The translations under genes were made by a program, and so were the position numbers. Of a stretch of 64,000 nt of DNA, positions 36,047 to 45,624 are shown piece by piece (positions within the stretch are counted from its first letter, which is position 1; each line of letters begins with the position of its first letter). The notes beneath the pieces are model-generated. The model saw only the letters and a program-made list of their open reading frames with translations. It was not told where the DNA came from and made no database searches. Location: NCBI RefSeq assembly GCF_030687895.1, contig NZ_CP117452.1:4394501-4458500 (forward strand). Direction: 5' to 3'. Origin of the DNA: Pseudomonas sp. FP198 (GTDB lineage Bacteria; Pseudomonadota; Gammaproteobacteria; Pseudomonadales; Pseudomonadaceae).

Positions 36047-36910
36047 TTATTGCGGCCGCTCTTGCACCTGCACACTCGCCGTCATACCCGCGCTCAGGCT
36101 CACCCCTTCCGGCACCTTGTCGAGCTTGATCCGCACCGGGATCCGCTGGGCCAGGCGCACCCAGTTGAAGGTCGGCTCGACCTCTGCCAGCAATTGCGCA
36201 TCGGGGTTGGTGTTGCGGTCGGTGATACCGCGGCTGACGCTTTCCACATGGCCGTCCAGCGCATGGTCGGCGCTCATCAACCAGACCTTGACCGGATCGC
36301 CCACGCGGATCCTCGGCAGTTTGGTTTCCTCGAAATAGGCCTGCACGTAGAACGTCGAATCATCGATCAGCGCCATCACCGGTTGCCCGGCGTTGACGTA
36401 GTTGCCTTCGGCCAGGCGCAGATTGGTGATATGACCACTGCGTGGGGCCAGGACCTGGCTGCGGGCCAGGTTCAGCTCGGCGACCTTGGCCTCGGCCTGG
36501 GCCTCGCGCAGTTCGCCACGGGCAATGCCGGCGTTGATCTGGGCATTTTCCCGCAGCTCGGCGCTGATCGCCTGGGGCCCCAGGGCGGCGCGACGGCTGG
36601 CTTCGTGTTCACGCAGGCTCAGTTGCTGCTGACGGGTCTGGACCACCGCGCGAGCCTTTTCCAGCGCGGCCTCGAAGCGTTCGCGGTCGATGCTCAACAA
36701 CAGGTCGCCGGCCTTGACCTGCTGGTTGTCCACGGCCTTGAGTTCGCGCACCCAACCGGATACGTCAGGGGCGACCACCACCACGTCGGCACGGATTCGC
36801 GCATCCCGGGTCCAGGGCGTGAGCATGTAGTACTGCCACAGATGAAACCCGGCGAAGATCGCCACGGCCACCACGCCCAGCGTGACGGCGACACGTACGG
36901 GTGTACGCAT
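36047..36910 (-). CDS. HlyD-family membrane fusion protein (AaeA/EmrA-like)
   Basis: 287 residues. One N-terminal membrane helix (VTLGVVAVAIFAGFHLWQYY, about residues 8-27) is followed by the biotinyl-lipoyl hybrid motif and a coiled-coil hairpin with heptads (LEKARAVVQTRQQQLSLREHE). It links the inner-membrane exporter to the periplasm. It lies last in a FUSC-DUF1656-HlyD operon like aaeBXA, which exports aromatic carboxylic acids. Confidence 0.87.
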   Translation of the reverse strand: MRTPVRVAVTLGVVAVAIFAGFHLWQYYMLTPWTRDARIRADVVVVAPDVSGWVRELKAVDNQQVKAGDLLLSIDRERFEAALEKARAVVQTRQQQLSLREHEASRRAALGPQAISAELRENAQINAGIARGELREAQAEAKVAELNLARSQVLAPRSGHITNLRLAEGNYVNAGQPVMALIDDSTFYVQAYFEETKLPRIRVGDPVKVWLMSADHALDGHVESVSRGITDRNTNPDAQLLAEVEPTFNWVRLAQRIPVRIKLDKVPEGVSLSAGMTASVQVQERPQ

Positions 36911-36920
36911 GTTCAGCTCC

Positions 36921-37127
36921 TTATAACGGTCCGAGGACCAGGGTAATGACAGTCAGGACACAGACGTACAGGGCGCAGTCGAACAAGGCTTCATGCCAGA
37001 TCCAGCGCCCGACCGGCAACAGGCCGAGCAACAGGCGCAGCGCCCCGGTTGCCAGCAAGGCCAGGACCACATAAATCAGGAACGGGCTGAGCAGCACCCC
37101 GCCAATCGACCATTCACGCAAGCCCAT
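36921..37127 (-). CDS. DUF1656 small membrane protein (AaeX-like)
   Basis: 68 residues with two hydrophobic helices (SPFLIYVVLALLATGALRLL and DCALYVCVLTVITLVLG). DUF1656 proteins lie between FUSC and HlyD genes in such operons. It overlaps the end of the FUSC gene by 14 bases. Confidence 0.85.
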   Translation of the reverse strand: MGLREWSIGGVLLSPFLIYVVLALLATGALRLLLGLLPVGRWIWHEALFDCALYVCVLTVITLVLGPL

Positions 37128-39114
37128 GGCTATGTTTCCCTTCTTCGGATTCGTGCTGGCGGCACCAGGCGCGCCAGCTGTTCTGCAATTGCACCACCGC
37201 GCCTTGGGCGAGCTTCAGCGCATCGCTGGACGGTTGCTGCGACAGCACCCGCAGATATTCGTCGCTTGCCTGGGCCAATGCCTCGGCCTGATCGCCGCCG
37301 GGGCCGCGTTCCAGCGCCTGCTCCAGGGTTTCGAAATATCCGCGCTGGGCCGGGCTGTCGGGTATCTGGGCGACGGCCAGGCTCAGGCGCAGATGCAGCA
37401 ACTCATCACCGACGTCCAGGCCCAGCAAGCCGTCGTCCCAACGGCTGCGCGCCGGCACCGGCAGCTCGGGATAATGCCGCGCCAGTTGCAACAGCCGGTC
37501 AGCCATGCGGCCACCGAACCAGCTTTCAGCACCACGCAGATTGCGATGGGTCAGCCTGACCAGATCGTCCAGCGTCGCGCCCAGCAGCCGACGGCCATGC
37601 CAGGCCGGGTTGCGCAGGATCAGCAGCTTGAACGCCAGTACCGCCGCGCCGACGCCGATCATCATCGCCTGGGCGTTGTTGAAAAATGCCGAAACGTCGT
37701 ACTTCATCGCATTAAGCGGCGAGACCAGCACCACAAAGTGCAGGCAGAACGAGGTGGCCGTGGCGTACAGCGGTGGCTTGGCCATGCACAGCGCCCCCAG
37801 GAACAACGGCACGCCCATGGCCATGCAGAGCATGGCGAAACTGCTCCATTGCGGCAGGAAGATCTCGCCAATGACAAACGCCGTCGGCACTGCCAGGAAG
37901 ATACCCCGCAGGAAACTCATGCCGATCTGCGCACCGTTTTCGCGGCTGGCAAACAGGCTGCACACCACACAGGTGAGCAACAGCGCGCCGGATGCGGCGG
38001 GCCAGGCGGTCGCCAGCCAGAAACAGGCTACCGCCAGGAATGCCAGGGCGCTGCGGGCGCCGAATACCATGGCCAGGGACAGATCACGGTGCGGCGCCAG
38101 CGTGCGCGGCGGATCGGCGGCGGCCCTGCCCTCCTGCACTGCCGCGAGCGCGGCACAGGCAGCCAGGGCGGTTTCGAGCAACAAGGCGAAACGAGCCAGG
38201 CAGTAACTTTGCGCCGAGCTGATCCGCAGGTCATGAGAGGCATCCAGAACCCGAGGCCGTAGGGCCTGCAGCGTCGCGCTGTCTGCAGCGAGCGCCTGCT
38301 GCACCTCGTCCATCCACGGCTGGAGCGCTTCGGCTTCCTGAGGTTCGAGTTGTTTCCACTGCCGACGCACCGAGCGGGAAATACGCAACAGCATCAGCAG
38401 CTTCTGGCTCAAGCCGCTGATGGCCCGGGCGCGCTGGCGACCCAGGCTGCCTTCGAACCAGGCGTGTTCGCGCTGGGCATCCACCGCAACGATCTTGCCG
38501 AGGATTTCGAGCAAGCCTTTGCGCGCCTGGGCATCGCCGGCCAACGTTGCACGCGCCGCCTGCATGCCGCTCTGCCAGGCGGCACGGGCCTGATCCGCCA
38601 GTTGTCGTTCGACCCGCAACGGCCAGAGCAAGGCACTGGCCGCCGTGGCGCAGGTAATGCCCAGGCTGATCTCGGTGCACCGCGCCACGGCCTGATCGAA
38701 AACCCCAAGTGGATGGGAAAGGGCCGGCAAGGCAATGATTGCCACCGTGTAGCCAGCCAGCACGAAAGAATACGACCAGGCGCTGCGCAACAGCGTCGAA
38801 CAGGCCGTGCACACACCCAGCCACAACGCGAGCGCCAGCAGGAACAACCACGGTGCCTGGGCGAACAACCCCATGAACACCACCGACATGATCGTCCCCA
38901 CCAATGTACCGACCAAACGCGCCAGGCCCTTCTGCACCACCATGCCGGACAGCGGCTGGGCGACGATGAACGCCGTCATCAATGCCCACGACGGCTGCTC
39001 CAGGCCCCAGCGCAACGCCAGCCACAACGCCAGGCCGCCGCCGAGCACGGTTTTGATGGCGAACTGCACAGCGAGGCGGTCGGGGGCAAACAAGGCCTGG
39101 AAGGTAATGGGCAC
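37114..39114 (-). CDS. FUSC-family aromatic acid / fusaric acid exporter (AaeB-like)
   Basis: 666 residues from a GTG start (VPITFQALFAPDRLA); AGAAGAG lies before it. The longer frame would translate the tandem repeats upstream and is rejected. Two FUSC membrane blocks of about six helices each (VQFAIKTVLGGGLALWLALR and LLTCVVCSLFASRENGAQ) are separated by a cytoplasmic helical region. The family exports p-hydroxybenzoate or fusaric acid-like compounds. It is the first gene of the operon; no LysR regulator is adjacent. Confidence 0.85.
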   Translation of the reverse strand: MPITFQALFAPDRLAVQFAIKTVLGGGLALWLALRWGLEQPSWALMTAFIVAQPLSGMVVQKGLARLVGTLVGTIMSVVFMGLFAQAPWLFLLALALWLGVCTACSTLLRSAWSYSFVLAGYTVAIIALPALSHPLGVFDQAVARCTEISLGITCATAASALLWPLRVERQLADQARAAWQSGMQAARATLAGDAQARKGLLEILGKIVAVDAQREHAWFEGSLGRQRARAISGLSQKLLMLLRISRSVRRQWKQLEPQEAEALQPWMDEVQQALAADSATLQALRPRVLDASHDLRISSAQSYCLARFALLLETALAACAALAAVQEGRAAADPPRTLAPHRDLSLAMVFGARSALAFLAVACFWLATAWPAASGALLLTCVVCSLFASRENGAQIGMSFLRGIFLAVPTAFVIGEIFLPQWSSFAMLCMAMGVPLFLGALCMAKPPLYATATSFCLHFVVLVSPLNAMKYDVSAFFNNAQAMMIGVGAAVLAFKLLILRNPAWHGRRLLGATLDDLVRLTHRNLRGAESWFGGRMADRLLQLARHYPELPVPARSRWDDGLLGLDVGDELLHLRLSLAVAQIPDSPAQRGYFETLEQALERGPGGDQAEALAQASDEYLRVLSQQPSSDALKLAQGAVVQLQNSWRAWCRQHESEEGKHSHGLA

Positions 39115-39142
39115 GGAAAACTCTTCTGGGGACCGAGGTAAT

Positions 39143-39202
39143 GAACCTAGTAACGAACCTAGTAACGAACCTAGTAACGAACCTAGTAACGAACGTAGTA
39201 AC
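39143..39202. repeat. Five tandem copies of a 12-bp unit GAACCTAGTAAC
   Basis: Units start at 39143, 39155, 39167, 39179 and 39191; the last has G for C at position 5. The array ends 29 bases upstream of the FUSC GTG start, that is in the promoter or leader. Each unit holds the rare tetramer CTAG or a close variant. Twelve bases is close to one helix turn. Confidence 0.9.
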
Positions 39203-39307
39203 GATAGATCGCGCGATGGGCAGCGCAATTATTAGCTAGCTACCTATTCGAGTCCAGAGCAGATTATTGTTGGATCCGACAAACACTCTTGCGGTTTTGT
39301 GGCCCAT

Positions 39308-39337
39308 AAAAAAACGCCAGCAAGCTGGCGTTTTTTT
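39308..39337. terminator. Bidirectional hairpin terminator near DUF2383 gene
   Basis: ACGCCAGC and GCTGGCGT with seven A before and seven T after, just after the DUF2383 stop (minus strand). Confidence 0.88.
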
Positions 39338-39353
39338 GCGTCACGGGCAAGTG

Positions 39354-39818
39354 TCAGCTGGCACGCGCCTGGTTACGCAGCGCCTTGACCTGGTCATGGT
39401 TGCGTTGCACGCCGTGGTACTGACGCTCAACCAGGTCACGGATACCGACCAGGTTGTGCTTGTTGATCTTCTCGATGGCTTCCTTGTAAGCCTTGAGTGC
39501 ATGGTCTTCGCCGCGCTCGGCTTCGTTGAGGACCGCTTCTTCATCCTTGCCGGTAAACATCGCTTTCACGTCGACCCAACGACGGTGCAGGTCGCCAGCA
39601 ACGCTGGTGGAAGTTTCCGGATCGCCGCCCAACGAACGCACAGCGGTTTGCAGCTCGGCTGCGGCAGTTGCGCAATCGGCTGCGCGTTTAACGAACAAGG
39701 CCTTGAGTTCTGGATGCTTGATGTCTTCAGCGCAGGTCTTGAATCCTTCCTGGCCATCCTTGCTGGTCTCGATCAGGTCGTTCAAGACAGAGATGGATTC
39801 TTTATTGATGTCAGTCAT
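39354..39818 (-). CDS. DUF2383 / PA2169-family four-helix protein
   Basis: 154 residues, helical, with DLIETSKDGQEGFKTCAEDI near the N-terminus and ERGEDHALKAYKEAIEK later. The fold is ferritin-like, but complete metal ligands cannot be identified by eye. Function is unknown; stress-related expression is common in this family. A terminator follows. Confidence 0.8.
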   Translation of the reverse strand: MTDINKESISVLNDLIETSKDGQEGFKTCAEDIKHPELKALFVKRAADCATAAAELQTAVRSLGGDPETSTSVAGDLHRRWVDVKAMFTGKDEEAVLNEAERGEDHALKAYKEAIEKINKHNLVGIRDLVERQYHGVQRNHDQVKALRNQARAS

Positions 39819-40024
39819 TTTTCAGTTCCTTTGCTTGGTGAATAAAAACCTGCAAGGAATATTGCATTGGCCGTGCCAGCCAAAAACAACAATAAAAATA
39901 CTTTAAATTCAATAAGTTAAAAAATATCGAAAAATCTGTATCCGCGTTATTTGCATGATCTGTCATTTGGCCTGCATGCAGAATGCCTGTATTTTGCCGA
40001 TGGTTCCTATCAAGACAAATCGCC

Positions 40025-40261
40025 ATGAATCCGCAAAAGCTTGAACTGCTGGTGACGCGCCAGATGCCCTTCGGCAAATACAAGGGCCGAATCCTCGCCG
40101 ACCTGCCGGGCCAGTACCTGAACTGGTTTGCCCGGGAGGGTTTTCCCCACGGAGAACTGGGCGCTTTGCTGGCATTGATGCAGGAGATCGACCACAACGG
40201 TCTGTCGGACCTGCTGGATCCGCTGCGCGCCAAACACGGCCTGCCCAAACCACGCCATTGA
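40025..40261 (+). CDS. DUF3820 family small protein
   Basis: 78 residues; the start MNPQKLELLVTRQMPFGKYKG contains the signature MPFGKYKG of DUF3820, once called quorum-sensing-regulated virulence factor. The DNA-binding or nuclease-like role sometimes suggested is not supported by the sequence. It is followed 16 bases later by the class V aminotransferase gene. Confidence 0.8.
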   Translation: MNPQKLELLVTRQMPFGKYKGRILADLPGQYLNWFAREGFPHGELGALLALMQEIDHNGLSDLLDPLRAKHGLPKPRH

Positions 40262-40277
40262 CCGACTGAATCCGCCC

Positions 40278-41465
40278 ATGCCCGAAAACACCCTGCGCGC
40301 CCATGATGAAGCTTTCTGGCAGACCTTCGTCGACCGCTACGACGTCGAGCCCGAGGGCCCGCTCAACCTGGAAAACGGCTACTTCGGGCGGATGTCGCGT
40401 ACCGTGGTCGAGGAGTACCAGCGCAACATCGAATTCGTCAATCGCGGCAACTCGGTGTACGTACGTCAGCATTTCGACCGGGAACATGGCGAAGCGATTC
40501 GCCGCCAAGTGGCGCAACTGATTCACGTCCCCTCCTCTACCGTGGCGCTGGCCACCAGCGCAGTGGACGCCCTGCAGACGCTGATTCGCAATTACAACGG
40601 CCTCAAGCCTGGCGACCAGGTGCTGATAAGCGACGTCGAGTACGAGTCAGTCAAAAGCGCGATGCGCTGGCTGGCTCGCAAGCGAGGGGCGCAGATCATC
40701 GAGCTGGTGCACCCGCATCCCGCCAGTTTCGAAAGCCTGGTGGGCACCTATCGGGAAACCTTCATTCGTTACCCGCGCCTGAAGCTGATGGCGCTGACTT
40801 ACGTCAACCACCTGACCGGCCTCGTCATGCCGGTCCGGGCGATTGCCGAGGCGGCACGGGAGTTCGATGTCGACATCATTCTCGACGGCGCCCACGCCTT
40901 GGGTCAGATCGAATTCAATCTGAAGAAACTGGGTATCCAGTTTGCCGGTTTCAACTTGCAGAAGTGGATGGGCGGCCCGCTGGCCCTGGGCTTTCTCTAT
41001 ATCGCTCCGGAGCGGCTGGCCGACATCGATCCGGACATGGACGAAGCCAATTACCCCGCCACCGATGTGCGCTCACGCACACCCCACAGCACGCCCAACA
41101 TCCCTGCCCTGCTGACGCTGCCATTGGTCTTTGAAGAACACCGCACCCTGGGCGGCGCGTCAGCCAAAGGTGCGCGGCTCTGCTACCTGCGGGACCTGTG
41201 GGTGAACGCGGTACGTGATGTGCCCGGCATTGAAGTCATGACCCCGGACGATCGGCGGCTCTATTGCGGCATCACCTCGATGCGCTTCACCGCCCAGGCC
41301 GATCAGCAAGTCATGGCCGATCGGCTGCTCAAGGAATATGAAATCTTTACCGTGGTGCGCAAGACCAGCGTCGGCCCGTGCATCCGCATCACGCCTGGGT
41401 TGATTACCCTGGCGCGGGATATCGAGCGGTTGACCGAGGCGCTTATCCACCTGAGCAACACATAA
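40278..41465 (+). CDS. Class V aminotransferase / cysteine-desulfurase-like fold protein
   Basis: 395 residues. PLP-type landmarks are ILDGAHALGQIEFNL (Asp of PLP site) and FNLQKWMGGPLALGFLY with the putative Schiff-base Lys near residue 235. It resembles the isopenicillin N epimerase-like branch. The reaction is unknown. It is probably co-transcribed with the DUF3820 gene. Confidence 0.75.
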   Translation: MPENTLRAHDEAFWQTFVDRYDVEPEGPLNLENGYFGRMSRTVVEEYQRNIEFVNRGNSVYVRQHFDREHGEAIRRQVAQLIHVPSSTVALATSAVDALQTLIRNYNGLKPGDQVLISDVEYESVKSAMRWLARKRGAQIIELVHPHPASFESLVGTYRETFIRYPRLKLMALTYVNHLTGLVMPVRAIAEAAREFDVDIILDGAHALGQIEFNLKKLGIQFAGFNLQKWMGGPLALGFLYIAPERLADIDPDMDEANYPATDVRSRTPHSTPNIPALLTLPLVFEEHRTLGGASAKGARLCYLRDLWVNAVRDVPGIEVMTPDDRRLYCGITSMRFTAQADQQVMADRLLKEYEIFTVVRKTSVGPCIRITPGLITLARDIERLTEALIHLSNT

Positions 41466-41499
41466 CCCGTGGCGAGGGAGCTGCAGTGAAATAACAGGC

Positions 41500-41531
41500 A
41501 AAAAAAAACGGTGCGCCGACCAAGCGCACCG
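41500..41531 (-). terminator. Terminator of the zwf-pgl-eda operon
   Basis: On the minus strand CGGTGCGC and GCGCACCG pair and are followed by a long T run. It lies about 40 bases after the eda stop codon. Confidence 0.88.
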
Positions 41532-41569
41532 TAAAGCCGTAGAACACCCAACGAAGTTCGGTAAGACAA

Positions 41570-42235
41570 TCAGTCCAGCAGCGCCAGGGCCTCGGCGGTG
41601 CACTCCTGGATGCGGGCCCAGTCGCCGTTCTTGATCCACTCCGGATCCAGCATCCAGCTGCCGCCCACGCACATCACGTTTTTCAACGCCATGTAGCTCT
41701 TGATATTGGCCGGACTGACGCCGCCAGTCGGGCAGAATTTCACTTCGCCGAAGGGGCCGCCCAGGGCCTTGATGGCAGCCACGCCACCGCTGACTTCCGC
41801 CGGGAATAGCTTGAAGCGGCGATAGCCCAGCCCGTAGCCTTCCATGATGCCCGAGGCATTGCTGATCCCCGGCAACAACGGAATCGGGCTCTGGACGCTG
41901 GCTTCCAGCAAGTCGCGGGTGATACCCGGCGTCACGATGAATTGCGAACCGGCGGCCTCGGCGGCGGCCAGCATATGGCGATCGAGCACCGTGCCGGCGC
42001 CGGTCACCAGTTCCGGGCGCTGCTCGCGCAGCACCTGGATGGCCTTGAGGCCGTATTGCGAGCGCAAGGTCACTTCCAGCGCCGTCAGGCCACCGGCGGC
42101 CAGGGCATCGGCCAGCGGCAGGATGTCCTGTTCACGGGCAATGGTGATCACCGGCAAGATCCGCGCCTTGGCGCAGAGGCTGTCGATCAGCGTTACTTTG
42201 TCCGCCATGGAAACGGTCGGGGATGGGTTTGTCAT
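41570..42235 (-). CDS. eda: KHG/KDPG aldolase
   Basis: 221 residues; AAGGA lies nine bases before the ATG (MTNPSPTVSM). The class I aldolase features are present: TALEVTLRSQYGL (Glu), VTGAGTVL, and RRFKLFPAEVSGG with the Schiff-base Lys. It cleaves 2-keto-3-deoxy-6-phosphogluconate to pyruvate and glyceraldehyde-3-phosphate. Last gene of the zwf-pgl-eda operon, 17 bases after pgl. Confidence 0.93.
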   Translation of the reverse strand: MTNPSPTVSMADKVTLIDSLCAKARILPVITIAREQDILPLADALAAGGLTALEVTLRSQYGLKAIQVLREQRPELVTGAGTVLDRHMLAAAEAAGSQFIVTPGITRDLLEASVQSPIPLLPGISNASGIMEGYGLGYRRFKLFPAEVSGGVAAIKALGGPFGEVKFCPTGGVSPANIKSYMALKNVMCVGGSWMLDPEWIKNGDWARIQECTAEALALLD

Positions 42236-42252
42236 AGCGGCTGATCCTTGGT

Positions 42253-42966
42253 TCATGGGCACCAGTAAATCTCTAACGTAGGTTGCAAAAACGCGCGGAT
42301 CGGCATTTCGGCGACGTTGTCACCGGCCGTCGCGGCGTTCAGGGTGGTCAACTTCGATTGACCGGAAATCGACAGCACCTTGTGCCTGGCCGAGGCCAGC
42401 AACGCGCGGCTCATGGTCAGGCGCTGGTGCGGGACGGTTGGCGCGAGCATCGGCCAGCAACGGCGAGCGCCCTGTTCATCCAGGGCCTCGGCCAGGTTCG
42501 GGCTGTCGGGAAACAGCGAGGCGGTATGCCCGTCGTCACCCATGCCCAGCACCAGCACATCAATCGGCGGCAGCTCGGCCAACAGACGATCCGCCTGTTC
42601 GGCCGCGGCCTCCAGGTTGGCGCTGGCGCTGTACAGGCTCAGGAACTGCGCCTTGGCCGCCGCGCCCTGGAGCAGGTAACGCTTGAGCAGACCGGCATTG
42701 CTGTCGGCATGTTCAACCGGCACCCAGCGCTCATCGGCCAGGCTGACCACCACCTTTGACCAGTCCAGCGTCTGCTTGGACAGGTTCTGGAAAAATGCCA
42801 CCGGGCTGCGACCGCCTGACACCACCAACGTCGCCGCACCGCGAGCGTCGATCGCCGCGCGCAACTGCTGCGCCACGTTCAGCGCGAGGTTTTCCGCCAG
42901 CAGCACCGGGCTCTTGAACTCAAGGGCCGTGACGCCCTCGGGCAGTTTCAATTCAGATATCGCCAT
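42253..42966 (-). CDS. pgl: 6-phosphogluconolactonase
   Basis: 237 residues. The start [17 protein letters not shown] has GGAGG seven bases upstream. Typical motifs are [14 protein letters not shown] and [18 protein letters not shown]. It opens 6-phosphogluconolactone to 6-phosphogluconate. It overlaps the zwf stop by 14 bases. Confidence 0.92.
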   Translation of the reverse strand: MAISELKLPEGVTALEFKSPVLLAENLALNVAQQLRAAIDARGAATLVVSGGRSPVAFFQNLSKQTLDWSKVVVSLADERWVPVEHADSNAGLLKRYLLQGAAAKAQFLSLYSASANLEAAAEQADRLLAELPPIDVLVLGMGDDGHTASLFPDSPNLAEALDEQGARRCWPMLAPTVPHQRLTMSRALLASARHKVLSISGQSKLTTLNAATAGDNVAEMPIRAFLQPTLEIYWCP

Positions 42967-44425
42967 ACCATGACCTCCCATCCCGCGTGATCAGTGCGAT
43001 GGAGCTCATCGGCCCCCATGACCCGGCGGCATACGGCTTGGGCGCATCGCCGGACTTCTTCCAGCCGGCAATCAGCTGGTCGCACCACGTCCACGCGGCT
43101 TCGATTTCATCTTTACGGACAAACAGGTTCTGATTGCCATTCATGACTTCCAGCAACAACCGCTCGTAGGCATCGGGAATCCGCGCGCTGCGATAGGTGT
43201 CGGAGAAGTTCAGTTGCAGCGGACCGCTGCGCAATTGCATGCCCTTGTCCAGGCCTTGCTCCTTGGTCATCACCCGCAAGGAAATGCCTTCGTCCGGTTG
43301 CAGGCGGATGATCAGTTTGTTGCTGATCTGCAAACGCTGCTCGGGGGCGAAGATGTAGTGGGACGGTTCCTTGAAGTGAATCACGATCTGCGACAGTTTC
43401 TGCGGCATGCGCTTGCCGGTACGCAGGTAGAACGGAACACCGGCCCAGCGCCAGTTGCGAATGTCGGCGCGCAGGGCGACGAACGTCTCGGTGTCGCTCT
43501 GGGTATTGGAATTGGGCTCTTCCAGGTAGCCGGGGACGGCCTTGCCTTCACTGTGGCCGGCGATGTACTGGCCGCGCACCACTTGTGTGGTCAAGCCTTC
43601 CGGGCTGATCGGTGCGAGGGCCTTGAGCACCTTGACCTTCTCGTCACGGATGCTGTCGGCCGACAGGTCGGCCGGCGGGTCCATGGCGATCAGGCACAGC
43701 AACTGGAGCAAGTGGTTCTGGATCATGTCGCGCAGTTGGCCGGCCTTGTCGAAATAGCCCCAGCGACCTTCGATGCCAACCTTCTCGGCCACGGTGATTT
43801 CCACGTGGGAGATGTAATTCTGGTTCCACTGGGTTTCGAACAGGCTGTTGGCGAACCGCAACGCGATCAGGTTCTGGACCGTTTCCTTGCCCAGGTAATG
43901 GTCGATGCGGTAGGTGCGGTTCTCCGGGAAGAACTGCGCCACGGCGTCGTTGACCTTGCGCGACGATTCCAGGTCCGAGCCGATGGGTTTTTCCAATACG
44001 ACGCGGGTGTTCTCGCTCAAGCCGACTTTCGCCAGGTTCTCGCAGATCGCGCCGTAGACCGCCGCCGGGGTGGCGAAATAGGCGATGACTTGCTGCTGGG
44101 CCTGGCCGACCTGCTCGGCGAGCGCGACGTAATCGTCAGCCTTGAGAAAATCCACATGCAGATACGTCAGCCGCGCCAGGAAGCGCTCGATCACGGTTTC
44201 GTCGAGGTCTTTTTCGCCCACGTAGCGACGCAGCTCGGTCGCGATGAACGTCAGGTGCTGCTGTTCACTGCCGGGTTCGCGGGCCAGCGCGAAGATTCGC
44301 GTGTCCTCATGCAACAGGCCGGCACCGTCGAGCTGATAAAGGGCAGGAAACAGCTTGCGCAACGCCAGGTCGCCCAACGCGCCGAACAAGGCAAAGGTGC
44401 ACGGTTCAACCGTAATCGAATGCAT
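42953..44425 (-). CDS. zwf: Glucose-6-phosphate dehydrogenase
   Basis: 490 residues. The dinucleotide motif [11 protein letters not shown] is near residue 15 and the active site RIDHYLGKE is near residue 173. It oxidises glucose-6-phosphate to 6-phosphogluconolactone, the entry step to the Entner-Doudoroff pathway. It is first in the operon zwf-pgl-eda and divergent from hexR; the perfect palindrome at 44491-44506 lies between. Confidence 0.95.
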   Translation of the reverse strand: MHSITVEPCTFALFGALGDLALRKLFPALYQLDGAGLLHEDTRIFALAREPGSEQQHLTFIATELRRYVGEKDLDETVIERFLARLTYLHVDFLKADDYVALAEQVGQAQQQVIAYFATPAAVYGAICENLAKVGLSENTRVVLEKPIGSDLESSRKVNDAVAQFFPENRTYRIDHYLGKETVQNLIALRFANSLFETQWNQNYISHVEITVAEKVGIEGRWGYFDKAGQLRDMIQNHLLQLLCLIAMDPPADLSADSIRDEKVKVLKALAPISPEGLTTQVVRGQYIAGHSEGKAVPGYLEEPNSNTQSDTETFVALRADIRNWRWAGVPFYLRTGKRMPQKLSQIVIHFKEPSHYIFAPEQRLQISNKLIIRLQPDEGISLRVMTKEQGLDKGMQLRSGPLQLNFSDTYRSARIPDAYERLLLEVMNGNQNLFVRKDEIEAAWTWCDQLIAGWKKSGDAPKPYAAGSWGPMSSIALITRDGRSWYGDI

Positions 44426-44490
44426 GATGTTTGTTCTTTTATCAAGTTAAACTACAAATACCTTTTTTCAAGGTATCACTCAAGGAAAAA

Positions 44491-44506
44491 TGTAGTAATA
44501 ACTACA
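44491..44506. promoter_or_regulatory. HexR operator-like palindrome between zwf and hexR
   Basis: TGTAGTAATAACTACA is a perfect 6+4+6 palindrome in the 187-base divergent region. The known HexR site is TTGT-N7/8-ACAA; this copy has A in place of the first T and a longer gap between TGT and ACA, but it is the only clear dyad in the region. An ACTACAA half-site lies at about 44450. Confidence 0.6.
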
Positions 44507-44612
44507 ACATTTTTCGAAAATACCGATTCCGAGTGGTGGTCCGTCGGAGCCATCAGTAGGATAGGCCACCGCCAAGGGTCGTATCAAAGACCCGTTTCTC
44601 TAGGAGTCTTGT

Positions 44613-45482
44613 ATGGACCGCGTGCGAAATCTACTGGAGCAGATCCAGAGTCGCCTGGAAGACCTGAACAAGGCCGAGCGCAAGGTGGCCGAGGTGATCC
44701 TGCTCAATCCGCAGCAGGCGACCCGCTTCAGCATCGCCGCCCTCGCCCAGGCCGCTTCGGTCAGCGAACCGACCGTCAACCGCTTCTGCCGCTCGTTCGG
44801 CGTCAGCGGCTATCCGGAACTCAAGCTGCAACTGGCCCAGAGCCTGGCCAGCGGCGCGGCCTATGTCAGCCGTGCGGTCGAGGCCGATGACAATCCGGAA
44901 GCCTATACCCGCAAAATCTTTGGCAGTGCCATCGCCTCATTGGACAGCGCCTGCCAGGCCCTTGATCCAAATTTGATCAGTCGCGCCGTGGATCTGCTGA
45001 TCCAGGCCCGCCAGATCCACTTCTTCGGCCTCGGCGCCTCGGCCCCGGTGGCGCTGGATGCCCAGCACAAGTTTTTCCGTTTCAACCTGGCGGTGACCGC
45101 CCATGCCGACGTGCTGATGCAGCGCATGATCGCCTCGGTGGCCCATACCGGCGAGCTGTTCGTGATCATCTCCTACACCGGGCGTACCCGCGAACTGGTG
45201 GAAGTGGCGCGCATCGCCCGGGAAAACGGCGCATCGGTGCTCGGCCTGACCGCCGAGGGCTCGCCGCTGGCCAAGGCGAGCACCTTGAGCCTGAACATCC
45301 CTTTGCCGGAAGACACCGACATCTACATGCCGATGACGTCGCGGATCATCCAGCTCACCGTGCTGGATGTGCTCGCCACCGGCATGACCCTGCGCCGCGG
45401 CGTGGATTTCCAACCGCATTTGCGCAAGATCAAGGAAAGCCTGAATGCCAGCCGGTATCCGGTTGGGGATGAGTTCAACTGA
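44613..45482 (+). CDS. hexR: Transcriptional repressor HexR (RpiR family)
   Basis: 289 residues. The N-terminal HTH ([20 protein letters not shown]) is followed by an SIS sugar-phosphate binding domain ([32 protein letters not shown]). HexR represses zwf, edd and gap operons and is released by 2-keto-3-deoxy-6-phosphogluconate. It is divergent from zwf. Confidence 0.95.
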   Translation: MDRVRNLLEQIQSRLEDLNKAERKVAEVILLNPQQATRFSIAALAQAASVSEPTVNRFCRSFGVSGYPELKLQLAQSLASGAAYVSRAVEADDNPEAYTRKIFGSAIASLDSACQALDPNLISRAVDLLIQARQIHFFGLGASAPVALDAQHKFFRFNLAVTAHADVLMQRMIASVAHTGELFVIISYTGRTRELVEVARIARENGASVLGLTAEGSPLAKASTLSLNIPLPEDTDIYMPMTSRIIQLTVLDVLATGMTLRRGVDFQPHLRKIKESLNASRYPVGDEFN

Positions 45483-45515
45483 TTCGATTCAAAATCTAGG
45501 CACCTGATATTCCGT

Positions 45516-45596
45516 CTTCGCGAGCAGGCTCGCTCCCACAGAGGTCTATGTGAACGTCAAAGATCTATTGTGGGAGCGAGCCTGCTCCGGGCGGCG
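45516..45596. repeat. REP pair, outward-facing (GTGGGAGCGAGC type)
   Basis: Here the reverse REP comes first and the forward REP second, the opposite of the usual inward arrangement, possibly by rearrangement of neighbouring doublets. Confidence 0.7.
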
Positions 45597-45624
45597 ATCC
45601 GACGAAGAGGCCGGCACTTTTGAA

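Noticed and set aside
39143..39202. CRISPR array
   Set aside because: Units are 12 bp without spacers; no cas genes. The REP elements also lack regular repeat-spacer structure.
39115..39228. N-terminal extension of the FUSC protein through the 12-bp repeats
   Set aside because: It would encode a repeated SLLG peptide; a GTG with a ribosome site at 39114 fits the family start.
43214..44890. 558-residue plus-strand frame
   Set aside because: Antisense to zwf and overlapping the start of hexR in another frame.
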